Source: an uncultured Acidimicrobiales bacterium
Lineage (GTDB): Bacteria; Actinomycetota; Acidimicrobiia; Acidimicrobiales; SZUA-35
Length of the DNA: 64,000 nucleotides
Assembly (NCBI GenBank): GCA_937922785.1
Contig: CALAJQ010000011.1
Location: 1 to 64,000 of the forward strand
Reading direction: 5' to 3'
The notes beneath the pieces are model-generated. The model searched no databases and had not been told where the DNA came from. It was given only the letters and a program-made list of their open reading frames with translations. Both the position numbers and the translations under genes were made by a program. Shown in pieces: positions 41,925-50,217 of the stretch (its first letter is position 1; each line of letters begins with the position of its first letter).

Positions 41925-42806
41925 ATGCCCCTCTCCGAAAACGACGCGGCCCAACTGTTTCGCGAGGAACCCGACGGGTTCCTCGATGTGGGCGCCGGCG
42001 AAGTCGCACACCGGAAAGTCGGGTCCGGCCCAGACGTACTTTTTGTCCACGGATGGCCAGTTAGCGGCGCCACATGGCGCAAGCTCCTCCCGCATCTCGT
42101 TGACCACGTCACGTGCCATGTCATCGATTTCCCTTCGGCCGGATCCAGCCGCTTCGATGCCGACACTCCGATGTCAATCGAGCAACACATCACTAGTGTC
42201 CGACGCGTGGTGGATCTGCTCGGCTTCGACGAGATCGCCGTGGTTGGGCACAACAGCGGCGGGATGATCGCCCGGCACGCCATGGCCGGCGACCAGCGCC
42301 TGCGCTCGATGGGTCTCATCAACACCGAACCACCAGACCCGAGCTGGCGGTTCCGTTCCTTTATCGCCGCAAGACGGCTACCCGGGCTCAGCGCCGGACT
42401 GGGCTGGGTCGCAGGGCAACCAAAGATCCGATCATCCAAACTCGTGTTCGGCGATGCTTTCGCTGACCGTTCGCTCCTTGAGGGCGAGTTCACCGAGTTC
42501 TTCTTCGACCCACTCCACAACGACCCCGTCGCCAGAGACGCCGCCGTCCGGCTGCTCCGAAGCTTCGACATGAGCCACGTGACCGACCTCCCGGCAATCC
42601 ACCGTCAACTCAACGTGCCGGTCAAACTCGTCTGGGGTGATCGCGACCCATTCTTCCCAGTCGAGCGGGCCAAGGCCTTGGTGCCAACCTTCGCGAACGC
42701 CAGCATCGACATCATCGAAGGCGCCGGACTGTTCTCCCACGAGGAAGCCCCGGCCCAAGTCGCAGCAGCGCTGCTCCCCATACTCAGCAGTTCACCGACG
42801 AATTGA
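41925..42806 (+). CDS. Alpha/beta-hydrolase (haloalkane dehalogenase/epoxide hydrolase group)
   Basis: A 293-residue hydrolase. The oxyanion motif is FVHGWPVSG (40-48), the nucleophile elbow GHNSGG (~108-113) gives Ser as nucleophile, the acid is in VWGDRDPFFP (~240-249) and the likely base His in FSHEEAP. Ser rather than Asp in the elbow argues for esterase or C-C hydrolase activity and against dehalogenase. A cap domain lies at ~130-215. Neighbours give no substrate. Confidence 0.87.
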   Translation: MPLSENDAAQLFREEPDGFLDVGAGEVAHRKVGSGPDVLFVHGWPVSGATWRKLLPHLVDHVTCHVIDFPSAGSSRFDADTPMSIEQHITSVRRVVDLLGFDEIAVVGHNSGGMIARHAMAGDQRLRSMGLINTEPPDPSWRFRSFIAARRLPGLSAGLGWVAGQPKIRSSKLVFGDAFADRSLLEGEFTEFFFDPLHNDPVARDAAVRLLRSFDMSHVTDLPAIHRQLNVPVKLVWGDRDPFFPVERAKALVPTFANASIDIIEGAGLFSHEEAPAQVAAALLPILSSSPTN

Positions 42807-42866
42807 TCCGAACGTTCTGGACTGGCTCAGCTAGTCACGTCAGAAGGTCCGGTCAGATGCGCAGAG

Positions 42867-42950
42867 TCAGCCGTTCCGCCAGCGGGTGATGCGTTGTGGG
42901 CTCGAACGTGGGATCCGTTCGACTTCGCAACGGGCTTCCATGTCGGCCAC
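42867..42950 (-). pseudogene. 3' remnant of a DUF6958-like gene
   Basis: Minus-strand codons read ADMEARCEVERIPRSSPQRI, then TRWRNG and a stop. The intact gene at 19049 ends TDMEARCEVERIPRSSPQRI, TRWRSNS. Nothing upstream of this segment survives. The remaining part of the 42807-42980 gap holds nothing I recognise. Confidence 0.75.
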
Positions 42951-42980
42951 TAGTACCCAGCATGGCAGAAGTGCTTGTTG

Positions 42981-43538
42981 TCAGGTGGACGAAAGCTGTT
43001 GAATCACCCAGATGGCGTCCTGATCCGGCGGGAACACTGGGTAGTGGACATCAGTGATCGTGCCGTCAATGACGATCATCGTCAACCGTCGAAGCAAGAC
43101 CACACCGCCCACTTCCATCGTCGGTAGTTGGAGCGCTTCGAGCAAGCGATGATTTGCGTCAGAGAGTAGCGGAAAGGGCAAACGCAGCCGCTCGACCGCT
43201 TCGCTCTGATAGCCAGTGTCTTGTGTGGCGACACCGAACAACTGATCGCAGCCAATTTCGCTGAGCTCGGCGAAATGGTCTCGGAACGAACAACTCTGTG
43301 GCGTACATCCACGGGCACCCGGGATCATGTCCCAACCGTCGGGCAGCGCAACCCCGGGCCGCCCTGTCATGGGGTAGCAATAGACGACGGTGGTTCCAGT
43401 GAGCGAAGCCAGATCCACTATTGCTCCCTCGGTCGATCCCAGAGGCACCGCTGGCAACTCACACCCAATCAAGTGGTCGGCGTCCCCCTCATCCAGCGGC
43501 GAAGGGATAGAAGCCCAATCAACGTTCTCCAACGACAT
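42981..43538 (-). CDS. Peroxiredoxin (AhpC/TSA family, Prx-like)
   Basis: A 185-residue thioredoxin-fold protein. VVYCYPMTGRPGVALPDGWD (~52-71) and IPGARGCTPQSCSFRDHFAELSEIGCDQLFGVATQD (~73-108) match AhpC/TSA proteins. In these, the peroxidatic Cys is in GCTPQSC; two Cys there could give a disulfide. The usual PxxxTxxC has the Thr. A GGAGG about 11 bases ahead of ATG 43538 supports this start instead of an upstream GTG. It presumably reduces peroxides using a thioredoxin-like donor. Confidence 0.8.
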   Translation of the reverse strand: MSLENVDWASIPSPLDEGDADHLIGCELPAVPLGSTEGAIVDLASLTGTTVVYCYPMTGRPGVALPDGWDMIPGARGCTPQSCSFRDHFAELSEIGCDQLFGVATQDTGYQSEAVERLRLPFPLLSDANHRLLEALQLPTMEVGGVVLLRRLTMIVIDGTITDVHYPVFPPDQDAIWVIQQLSST

Positions 43539-43642
43539 AATCTTCAGCACCTCCAGACAATCGGGTCGACCATTCGGGCGACGCCAGGACCTTACAACTC
43601 AGCGTGGTGGACGGCGGGGCAATTCGACCCGAACAGCAGGCA

Positions 43643-44497
43643 TCAACTCACGATGTCTCGGTTCCTGAAGGCGAATAACGAGACGCTGGCTGCCACCGCT
43701 CCGTAGAGGAGCGTGAGCCCCAGCGCCGACGACCAGGAGAGGTCGGCGGTCCCACCGGCGGCGAGGGCGCTCAAGGTCCCGCCCGGCAACAGATGTGTTA
43801 TGTCGGGGGCGGTGATCCCAATGAGGTTCTCCACCACAAGAAGCCAGCCGATGCCAACGCCTATTGCGGTACCAGAGCTTCGAGTGAGCACGGCAATGGT
43901 CAAGCCGATCAGGCCCCACACAAGAACCGGAACTCCGAAGTTGAAGAAGCCGGACGCCATCTCGGCTGCCGCATCGGTCTTCCATGGTTCAGTGTCGACC
44001 TCATATGCCCGGGCGAGTGGCCGGGCAACCGCCGACGTTATGAACACTGTCGCAACAGACAACAAGACGGTGAAGAAGCTGAGCGCAATGATCTTGCCAC
44101 CCAACAGTCTCAGTCTGGAAGGCTGAGCCTGGACGAGCACCCTGATCAGTCCGCTGTCGTAGTCACTGGCTGCTGCGATCGCCCATAGAGACAGCACAAC
44201 AATGCCAGCGAGCGTGCTTATTGAGCCAAGAGCGTGGATCATGCCTCCCGCCTGCTCGAGGTCGGCTGCGGTAGTGGCCGCACCACCGGGCCCTGGGGGG
44301 CCGGCAGCCGCGCTCGGATCGGCGAGCGACGAGTAGATGAAGTACGAGATCAGTACCGAGAAAGACGCAAGGACGCCAAAGCCGCCGTAACGGAACGAGG
44401 GGCGCCAGATTCGGATCCACTCGGAACGGATCGTATTGATCAGACCGGGTGCGCTTGCGACCGAATCAGTTGTCTTGGTGGTGAGGGTGCTGTTCAT
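43643..44497 (-). CDS. ABC-2 type exporter permease
   Basis: A 284-residue membrane protein with six hydrophobic segments (~38-55, 95-112, 140-160, 187-215, 235-245, 260-277). The preface RPSFRYGGFGVLASFSVLIS and the sequence SDYDSGLIRVLVQAQPSRLRLLGGKIIAL (~112-140) are typical of ABC-2 permeases of the drug/antibiotic type. Its ATG overlaps the ATPase stop by four bases. Downstream of the two-component system and box-controlled. Confidence 0.88.
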   Translation of the reverse strand: MNSTLTTKTTDSVASAPGLINTIRSEWIRIWRPSFRYGGFGVLASFSVLISYFIYSSLADPSAAAGPPGPGGAATTAADLEQAGGMIHALGSISTLAGIVVLSLWAIAAASDYDSGLIRVLVQAQPSRLRLLGGKIIALSFFTVLLSVATVFITSAVARPLARAYEVDTEPWKTDAAAEMASGFFNFGVPVLVWGLIGLTIAVLTRSSGTAIGVGIGWLLVVENLIGITAPDITHLLPGGTLSALAAGGTADLSWSSALGLTLLYGAVAASVSLFAFRNRDIVS

Positions 44498-45447
44498 GAT
44501 GTTGCTCCGGTCGTTCGTTGTTCGCCTCGGCTCGCAGCGAGCTCGGCGTCGGTTCCTCCGGTGAGCCGTAGAAAGACGTCTTCGAGGTTGTCTTGTTCAG
44601 GGGTCAGCTGCCGAAGAGTGACTCCCGCCTCAGCGGCCGCGCGGCCGACGTCGGCAGAACTCGACGCCGGCGCTTGAACGCGAACCTGGTCTCCATGGGA
44701 CGTGTACTCCCAGCCTCGGGACTCGACTGCGCCGATCAGCTGTGGGAGGTCGGTGCCGAATTCGGGAACGGCGATGACCTGCTCAACAGCGTCTTCCATG
44801 AGGCCCGAAAGCGAACCCGAGTAGAGAAGCTTGCCGAATCGGATTACCACCAGATCATCGGCCATGGCTTGGATCTCGCTCATGAGATGAGACGACACGA
44901 CAACGGTCCGTCGGCCGTCCGCCAACGACTTCAGTAGAGTTCGGATCTCGACGATGCCGGCCGGGTCGAGGCCGTTCGTCGGCTCATCGAGAACCAGAAG
45001 CTCCGGATCAGGCAACAACGCGGCAGCGATGCCAAGGCGCTGTTTCATTCCCAGCGAGAAGGTCGAAGCTTTGTCTTTCTCACGACCGGCGAGCCCAACG
45101 ATTTCGAGCACCTCGTGGATTCGTTGCTCGGAGATCCCCCGAAGTGCTGCCATGCTCCGCAGGTTGTCCCAAGCCGACAGCGAACCGATGAAGGTCGGTG
45201 CTTCGATGAGCGCTCCGACTCGATGAGCGAACCGCTCGGGATGGGTAATCGGCTCGCCAAGCACGGTTCCGACGCCGTCGCTCGCCTCGATGAGACCCAG
45301 CAACACCCGGATCGTCGTGGACTTGCCTGACCCATTGGGACCGACAAATCCCACGACTCCCCCGATCGGCACCTCGAACGTCAGATTGTCCACGGCGGTA
45401 AGTTCGCCGAATCTACGGGTCAGACCCTCCGCAGTGATTGCACTCAT
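44494..45447 (-). CDS. ABC exporter ATP-binding protein
   Basis: A 317-residue ATPase with all motifs: Walker A GPNGSGKST (35-43), Q-loop-equivalent IEAPTF, signature FSLGMKQR (~130-137), Walker B LLVLDEPTNGLDP (~148-160) and H-loop SSH. The ~90-residue C-terminal extension is like drug/bacitracin-type exporters (DrrA, BcrA). With the overlapping permease it forms an exporter. A copy of the 22-bp response-regulator box lies 99 bases upstream. Confidence 0.93.
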   Translation of the reverse strand: MSAITAEGLTRRFGELTAVDNLTFEVPIGGVVGFVGPNGSGKSTTIRVLLGLIEASDGVGTVLGEPITHPERFAHRVGALIEAPTFIGSLSAWDNLRSMAALRGISEQRIHEVLEIVGLAGREKDKASTFSLGMKQRLGIAAALLPDPELLVLDEPTNGLDPAGIVEIRTLLKSLADGRRTVVVSSHLMSEIQAMADDLVVIRFGKLLYSGSLSGLMEDAVEQVIAVPEFGTDLPQLIGAVESRGWEYTSHGDQVRVQAPASSSADVGRAAAEAGVTLRQLTPEQDNLEDVFLRLTGGTDAELAASRGEQRTTGATS

Positions 45448-45545
45448 GATGTTTCCTGTTTCATCGGCCGTTCATCCTCTGTGGTTGGGAACGTGTTGTT
45501 GGGAACGACCTCACAGTACGAACAGCATCTGAAGGCAGCATCAGC

Positions 45546-45567
45546 GTTTCCTGCGGAGTTGCTGAAG
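45546..45567 (-). promoter_or_regulatory. 22-bp response-regulator box upstream of the ABC-2 exporter
   Basis: Minus strand: CTTCAGCAACT followed by CCGCAGGAAAC, two 11-base halves. It agrees at 18 of 22 positions with the box at 47723-47744. It is 99-120 bases before the ATPase start and directly after the kinase stop. Confidence 0.6.
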
Positions 45568-45575
45568 AATGAGCG

Positions 45576-46949
45576 CTACTGATCCAGCGGAAGCGAGATA
45601 GTTATGGTCGTGCCGTCTCCCACGGTCGAAACCGCGTCTATTTGACCATGGTGGGCTGCGACGATGCCCTGTGCGATCGCCAGGCCGAGACCTGACCCTC
45701 CGGCGAAACGTTCCCGTCCTGTGTCAGCTCGGTAGAAACGTTCGAACAGATGGTCGAGATGTTCGGGTTCGATGCCCGGCCCCTCGTCCGAGATTCGTAT
45801 GCGCACGCCCGTTTCGTCTTGCCCGCAGGCGAGCATGATCCGCGCCGTCGGTGGCGTGTGAAGAAGCGCGTTGTTGATGATCGTGGTCAGCGCCTGGGTC
45901 AGCTGATGGCGATCGCCAGCGATGTTCACTCCTTCGTCGACATCTGAAACGTCGATCGGACGCTCGGGCTGGATTGCCGAGGCGTCGGAGGCGAGGTCAC
46001 CAAGTAGCTGCGAAAGGTTGATGGTTGAGTATTCGAGGGGTCGATCCTCGTCGAGCGAGGCCAGGGTCAGCAGATCGTCGACCAACGCTTCCATACGTTT
46101 GCTTTCGCTGTGAATCCTGGCCATCGCGTCGTCGGTTTCTGTGGCGCTCAGCTGGCCGCTTGCGTGGAGCGCTGCATAACCCCGCAGTGTGGTGAGAGGC
46201 GTCCGTAGCTCGTGAGATGCGTCGGCAACGAAGCGCCGCTGACGTGCTTCGGTTGCTTGGCGCGAATCAAGCATCGCGTTGAACGCGAGACCCAACCGGC
46301 CCGCCTCGGTGGCCACCGACGGGTGTTCGACTCGGTGATCGCTACGTCCGGCGGCGACATCTTCGGCGGCCTTGGTAACCGACTCGATCGGTCGGATTCC
46401 AAGTCGGTCGACCGACCAGAGGGCCGCGGCCAACGCCGCCAGAACAACACCGAGAGCGATTCCCGCAGTGATAAGCATCTGGTTCTGCGCTTCGTCGGCT
46501 GCCCGCGTCGAGATGGCGAAGACCAAGTGACCAGGACCAACGTCGGTGACAACAACTCGGGCCCGAGTGTCGCTGTCCAGAGCATCTGCGGAGAATGGCT
46601 GACTCGTTTCTGCTGCTTGCTCGAGGTCGGCATCGGAGACGTCGGGGACCAGATCGGGTTCGGAAACTGGACGCGCCAATACCTGGGGTTCGGTTGCGCC
46701 ATCACCAACGAACGCAACGTAGAGCTCTCCTGTCACCAGAGGCGCGTCAGGTCTTGGTTGCGGGTTCGCAGGGAACTCCCCTGCGATCCTCTCGACGCCT
46801 CGGCTGATGTTGTCCGAAACGACCAACAGCTGAGAATCGAGCTGGCCGATGAGCACGCTTCCTTGACGGGCCGACACATATGCCAGCGCAGCGACGACGG
46901 TGATCGTCACGACAAGCGCCGCCAGCAAGAGTCGGGATCGCAGCGTCAC
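45576..46949 (-). CDS. Sensor histidine kinase of the exporter-linked system
   Basis: A 457-residue membrane kinase. TM1 is at ~8-26, an extracytoplasmic domain at ~28-155, TM2 at ~158-180 and HAMP to ~232. The HisKA motif RRFVADASHELRTPLTTL has the phospho-His at 246. Then follow the N box LTTIINNALLHTP, G1 DEGPGIE, F box FYRADTGRE and G2 GSGLGLAI. Start overlaps the regulator's stop by four bases. Flanked by two exporters, it may detect an antimicrobial or membrane stress. Confidence 0.93.
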   Translation of the reverse strand: MTLRSRLLLAALVVTITVVAALAYVSARQGSVLIGQLDSQLLVVSDNISRGVERIAGEFPANPQPRPDAPLVTGELYVAFVGDGATEPQVLARPVSEPDLVPDVSDADLEQAAETSQPFSADALDSDTRARVVVTDVGPGHLVFAISTRAADEAQNQMLITAGIALGVVLAALAAALWSVDRLGIRPIESVTKAAEDVAAGRSDHRVEHPSVATEAGRLGLAFNAMLDSRQATEARQRRFVADASHELRTPLTTLRGYAALHASGQLSATETDDAMARIHSESKRMEALVDDLLTLASLDEDRPLEYSTINLSQLLGDLASDASAIQPERPIDVSDVDEGVNIAGDRHQLTQALTTIINNALLHTPPTARIMLACGQDETGVRIRISDEGPGIEPEHLDHLFERFYRADTGRERFAGGSGLGLAIAQGIVAAHHGQIDAVSTVGDGTTITISLPLDQ

Positions 46950-47629
46950 GACTGGCGACGAATCGTGTATCCGACACCTCGAACAGTCTCGATGAGCTGT
47001 TGTTCAGAGCCGCCGAGCTTTTTGCGGAGCGACGAGATGAACGTCTCTACGATGGCCGATTCGCCGTCGAAGTCGTACTCCCAGACATGGTCGAGGATTT
47101 GGCCGCGTGACACGACCCGACCAGTGTTGGTGAGTAACAGGCGACAGAGTTTGTATTCGGTCGGGGTCAGGTGGACAACTTCACCTGCCTTGGTCACAAG
47201 ATGGGCATCTTCGTCAAGCTCGACATCGCCAGCCGCCAGAATTGCAGATGTTTCGCCAAGCCCGGTTCTGCGTAGTGCTACCTGGACCCGAGCCACGAGT
47301 TCCTCCAACGAAAACGGTTTGGTGATGTAGTCGTCGCCGCCAGCGGTCAGACCCTTCACTCGGTCTGCGGTTGAGGTCTTCGCGGTCAAGAACAGGACGG
47401 GGGCAGTGTGACCGCGAGAACGGAGAATTCTAAGAACATCGAGACCATCGATGTCTCCCAACATGATGTCCAAGACAAGCACGTCTGGCCTGAAGCTGTC
47501 CGCAAGACTCAAGGCGGAGCTGCCGGTCTCGGCCGTCTCGACTTCCATCCCCGCCATCCGCAAGGCCGAGGCCACAAGAAACGAGATGTTCTCCTCGTCA
47601 TCGACCACTAGAACCTTCGCTTCGCTCAT
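46946..47629 (-). CDS. OmpR-family response regulator of the exporter-linked system
   Basis: A 227-residue receiver/winged-helix regulator. Acidic cluster VDDEEN (9-14), phospho-acceptor D54 in VLDIMLGD, Lys in ITKPF (~104) and the DNA-binding part LTPTEYKLCRLLL and VETFISSLRKKL. First gene of the pair and divergent from the adaptor-MacB operon. Its own upstream region, that of the adaptor operon and that of the ABC-2 operon each contain a copy of a 22-bp double repeat, making this the best candidate for the binding protein. Confidence 0.93.
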   Translation of the reverse strand: MSEAKVLVVDDEENISFLVASALRMAGMEVETAETGSSALSLADSFRPDVLVLDIMLGDIDGLDVLRILRSRGHTAPVLFLTAKTSTADRVKGLTAGGDDYITKPFSLEELVARVQVALRRTGLGETSAILAAGDVELDEDAHLVTKAGEVVHLTPTEYKLCRLLLTNTGRVVSRGQILDHVWEYDFDGESAIVETFISSLRKKLGGSEQQLIETVRGVGYTIRRQS

Positions 47630-47670
47630 ACCTAGACAGCATGGTCCAAGTTCCTGTGGGTTGTTCTAAC

Positions 47671-47692
47671 TAATCCTGAGGATTTCCTGAAG
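47671..47692 (-). promoter_or_regulatory. 22-bp response-regulator box ahead of the regulator gene
   Basis: Minus strand: CTTCAGGAAAT followed by CCTCAGGATTA, matching the box at 47723-47744 at 18 of 22 positions and 42 bases before the regulator start. Fits autoregulation. Confidence 0.6.
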
Positions 47693-47722
47693 ATTCGGCG
47701 GCACGACTCACAGGCCGTGGAT

Positions 47723-47744
47723 CTTCAGGAAACCCGCAGGACTC
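47723..47744 (+). promoter_or_regulatory. 22-bp response-regulator box ahead of the adaptor operon
   Basis: Plus strand: CTTCAGGAAAC followed by CCGCAGGACTC, ending 39 bases before the adaptor ATG. It is oriented towards that operon, whereas the box at 47671 faces the regulator gene; together they mark a divergent regulatory gap. Confidence 0.65.
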
Positions 47745-47783
47745 CCTTAAGTAGGCGTCAGCTTGGGGGTCTAGGTTCTAACC

Positions 47784-49529
47784 ATGAACTCCAACCAAGC
47801 GAAGAGCTCCAGGCGAGCCATTGGACTCGCACTTGTCCTGTCACTAACCGCAGCGGCTTGTGCAACATCAGCAACCGGCGAAACCGAGATTGCCGCCGGC
47901 TTGTACGCCCAAACCTTCGATGACGACCGACCCCTTGAGGACAAGGTCGACACTGATGGTGACGGCGAGATGAGCGATGATGAGATATCGGCCTATGCCC
48001 AATGGGTCTTGTTGGACTTCTCCGACTGCATGCGCCAGAACGGCTACCCCGACTTCACCGACATCTCCATCGAGGATTTAACCGAGGGCTCCGGGTCGGG
48101 CCAAGGCCGCTTCATCGGGCTGATGACTCAACGTGGTGTCCCACTTCCCGACGGGGTCCCGACCATTCAGCTGTGCGGTGAGAATCTCTCAGACCTCCAG
48201 ACCTTTGCCCCGGAGCCCAGCGATGACGAGCAGGCCGAGCTTGAAGAAAACGTGTTGGAGTTTGCTGCGTGCATGCGAAGTGAAGGTCTGACGAATTGGC
48301 CCGACCCCGACTTTGCCGCCAACGGCGGAAACGGATACGGCCCCGGGCTACTGGAAGAGTTCGACATTCAGTCAGATGAAGTCCAGTCAGCCATCGCCAC
48401 CTGCCAAGCCGCCAACAGCGGCGCTGTCGACGTAGGCAGCGACGAAGCAGATAGTGAATCTGACTCCGACTCTGACGCCGACACTGACACCGACTCGGCG
48501 GACGAGGTCGACGCAGAAGACCCCGAAGCTGGCGACCGAACCGCAATCAGCCCGGTCATCGAAAGCGACACCAGCGATCTCAACGTTGCAGAGGTCGCCC
48601 GGCGTGACCTAGTGCAGACCAAAACATTCGCTGCAGTCCTCGACTATGGCGAATTGCGGCCTCTACCTACCAACACCACGGGAATTATCACCGAGTTACC
48701 GAGCGTTGGCGACACCATCGAGTTTGGCGAGGTGCTCTTCGCAGTTGATGGCCAACCGGTACTGCTGTTCGAAGGAGATTCACCCCAATACCGTTCGTTC
48801 AACGTTGACATGACCGACGGCGCCGACGTCGAACAGCTCGAAAGAAACCTGGCCAACTTCGGGTATGCAGACGACTTCGACCTCACCGTCGACGACGACT
48901 TCACTTACGTCACCGCTGACGTGATCGAAGAGATGCAGATTCAGTTCGGATTGGAAGAAACTGGTGAGCTTGGCCTCGGGCGAGTCGTCTTTTCCCCAAC
49001 GCCGGTTCGGATTGGTGCAGTCAACGTCGAACTCGGGCAGTCCGTTAACTCCCAAGTCAACGTGGTAAGCGTGACCGAGAGCGAGCAGCGAATCACCCTC
49101 GACCTTGAAGCCGAAGATCTTCTTCTTCTGCCCGCAGGCACCGATGTAGATATTGAACTGCCCGACGGCACAGTCGTTGCGGGTCGGGTGTCTGAAGTCG
49201 CCGCGGTCGCAACTCAAACTGTCAACCAACAAGGATCCGCCGGTGACCCGACTATCGAAATCACGGTCGTGTTCGCCAGTGGAACTCCCAGCGAAGTGTT
49301 CGACGCAGCCCCGGTAGACATAATCGTGGCCGACGAGGTAAGCCTCGACGTCTTGACGGTTCCAGTTCCCGCGTTGATCGCGATGTCTGGGGGTGGTCAC
49401 GCCGTTGAGCTGATCGTCGAAGGCGGCACTCAGCTGGTGGCGGTTGAGCTTGGCGACTTCGTGGATGACCACGTGGAGATCCGAGGCGACCTTCGAGAAG
49501 GCGACCGAGTTGTCATGGCGGGTAACTGA
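47784..49529 (+). CDS. Lipoprotein adaptor with EF-hand and CMR-repeat N-terminal region
   Basis: A 581-residue multi-part lipoprotein. The signal peptide ends in lipobox LTAAAC (C26). A calcium-binding-like EF loop, DTDGDGEMSDDE, is at 56-67. Two similar blocks, FSDCMRQNGYPDFTD (79-93) and FAACMRSEGLTNWPDPD (160-176), with further Cys at 131 and 207, probably form a disulfide-bonded region. A Ser/Asp-rich linker (220-245) leads to a membrane-fusion-protein-like part: a peptidoglycan-binding-type helix bundle (~345-392), then beta-barrel and membrane-proximal segments to 581. It probably bridges the MacB-type exporter to the cell wall. First gene of an operon with 1-base spacing to the ATPase. 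Confidence 0.8.
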   Translation: MNSNQAKSSRRAIGLALVLSLTAAACATSATGETEIAAGLYAQTFDDDRPLEDKVDTDGDGEMSDDEISAYAQWVLLDFSDCMRQNGYPDFTDISIEDLTEGSGSGQGRFIGLMTQRGVPLPDGVPTIQLCGENLSDLQTFAPEPSDDEQAELEENVLEFAACMRSEGLTNWPDPDFAANGGNGYGPGLLEEFDIQSDEVQSAIATCQAANSGAVDVGSDEADSESDSDSDADTDTDSADEVDAEDPEAGDRTAISPVIESDTSDLNVAEVARRDLVQTKTFAAVLDYGELRPLPTNTTGIITELPSVGDTIEFGEVLFAVDGQPVLLFEGDSPQYRSFNVDMTDGADVEQLERNLANFGYADDFDLTVDDDFTYVTADVIEEMQIQFGLEETGELGLGRVVFSPTPVRIGAVNVELGQSVNSQVNVVSVTESEQRITLDLEAEDLLLLPAGTDVDIELPDGTVVAGRVSEVAAVATQTVNQQGSAGDPTIEITVVFASGTPSEVFDAAPVDIIVADEVSLDVLTVPVPALIAMSGGGHAVELIVEGGTQLVAVELGDFVDDHVEIRGDLREGDRVVMAGN

Positions 49530-49530
49530 G

Positions 49531-50217
49531 GTGCCCGCAGTTCTAGAACTTCGAGGAGTCACTAAGTCATACGATGGCGACCCGCCAATTGAGGTACTTA
49601 AGGGAATCGACCTCACCATTGAGGAAGGCGAACTAGTGGCAATCGTCGGGCCGTCTGGTTCGGGCAAGAGCACTTTGCTCAACATGATGGGAGCGCTCGA
49701 CCGACCGACTTCGGGCGATGTGCTCATCGACGGAGCAGTTGTCAACGGCTTGGGCGACTCTTCCCTATCGGGCGTGCGTGGCCGGCGACTTGGATTTGTG
49801 TTCCAACAATTCCATTTGCTGGCGGGTCTGACCGCAACCGAGAACGTGGCAACCGGGCTGCTCTATCACGGCTCCAGTGCGCGTGAACGAAAAGCCCAAG
49901 CCCGCGAGGCCCTCACCCGGGTTGGCCTCGGCCATCGGTTAGACCAGAAACCAGGAAAGCTGTCCGGAGGCGAACGGCAACGGGTCGCAATCGCTCGGGC
50001 GTTGCTGGGAGACCCGGCAATCGTCTTGGCCGATGAGCCCACCGGAAACCTCGACTCAACAACGACCGGGGAAATCGTTGAACTCTTCCTCGAGTTAAAC
50101 CAGCAGGGCTCGACGATTGTGATGATCACCCACGACCCAGACCTCGCACGGTCGATGCCGCGGGTCGTCGAGATCTTGGACGGCGAAATTCGCCTCGATC
50201 AGGTCGCAACGTCATGA
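49531..50217 (+). CDS. MacB-type ABC transporter ATPase
   Basis: A 228-residue ATPase from a GTG one base after the adaptor stop. Walker A GPSGSGKST (~39-47), Q loop FVFQQFHLL, signature LSGGERQR, Walker B IVLADEPTGNLD and H-loop ITHD match the LolD/MacB-ATPase type. It overlaps the permease by four bases. It powers a MacB-like mechanotransmission exporter, using the adjacent adaptor. Confidence 0.93.
   Translation: MPAVLELRGVTKSYDGDPPIEVLKGIDLTIEEGELVAIVGPSGSGKSTLLNMMGALDRPTSGDVLIDGAVVNGLGDSSLSGVRGRRLGFVFQQFHLLAGLTATENVATGLLYHGSSARERKAQAREALTRVGLGHRLDQKPGKLSGGERQRVAIARALLGDPAIVLADEPTGNLDSTTTGEIVELFLELNQQGSTIVMITHDPDLARSMPRVVEILDGEIRLDQVATS

Noticed and set aside
46212-47330. 372-residue plus-strand frame opposite the second kinase and regulator
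   Set aside because: The opposite strand has unambiguous HisKA, HATPase and receiver domains; the frame is a GC-skew artefact.
48780-49745. 321-residue minus-strand frame opposite the adaptor
   Set aside because: No domain and no start signal; the plus-strand lipoprotein signal, adaptor and overlap with the ATPase are convincing.
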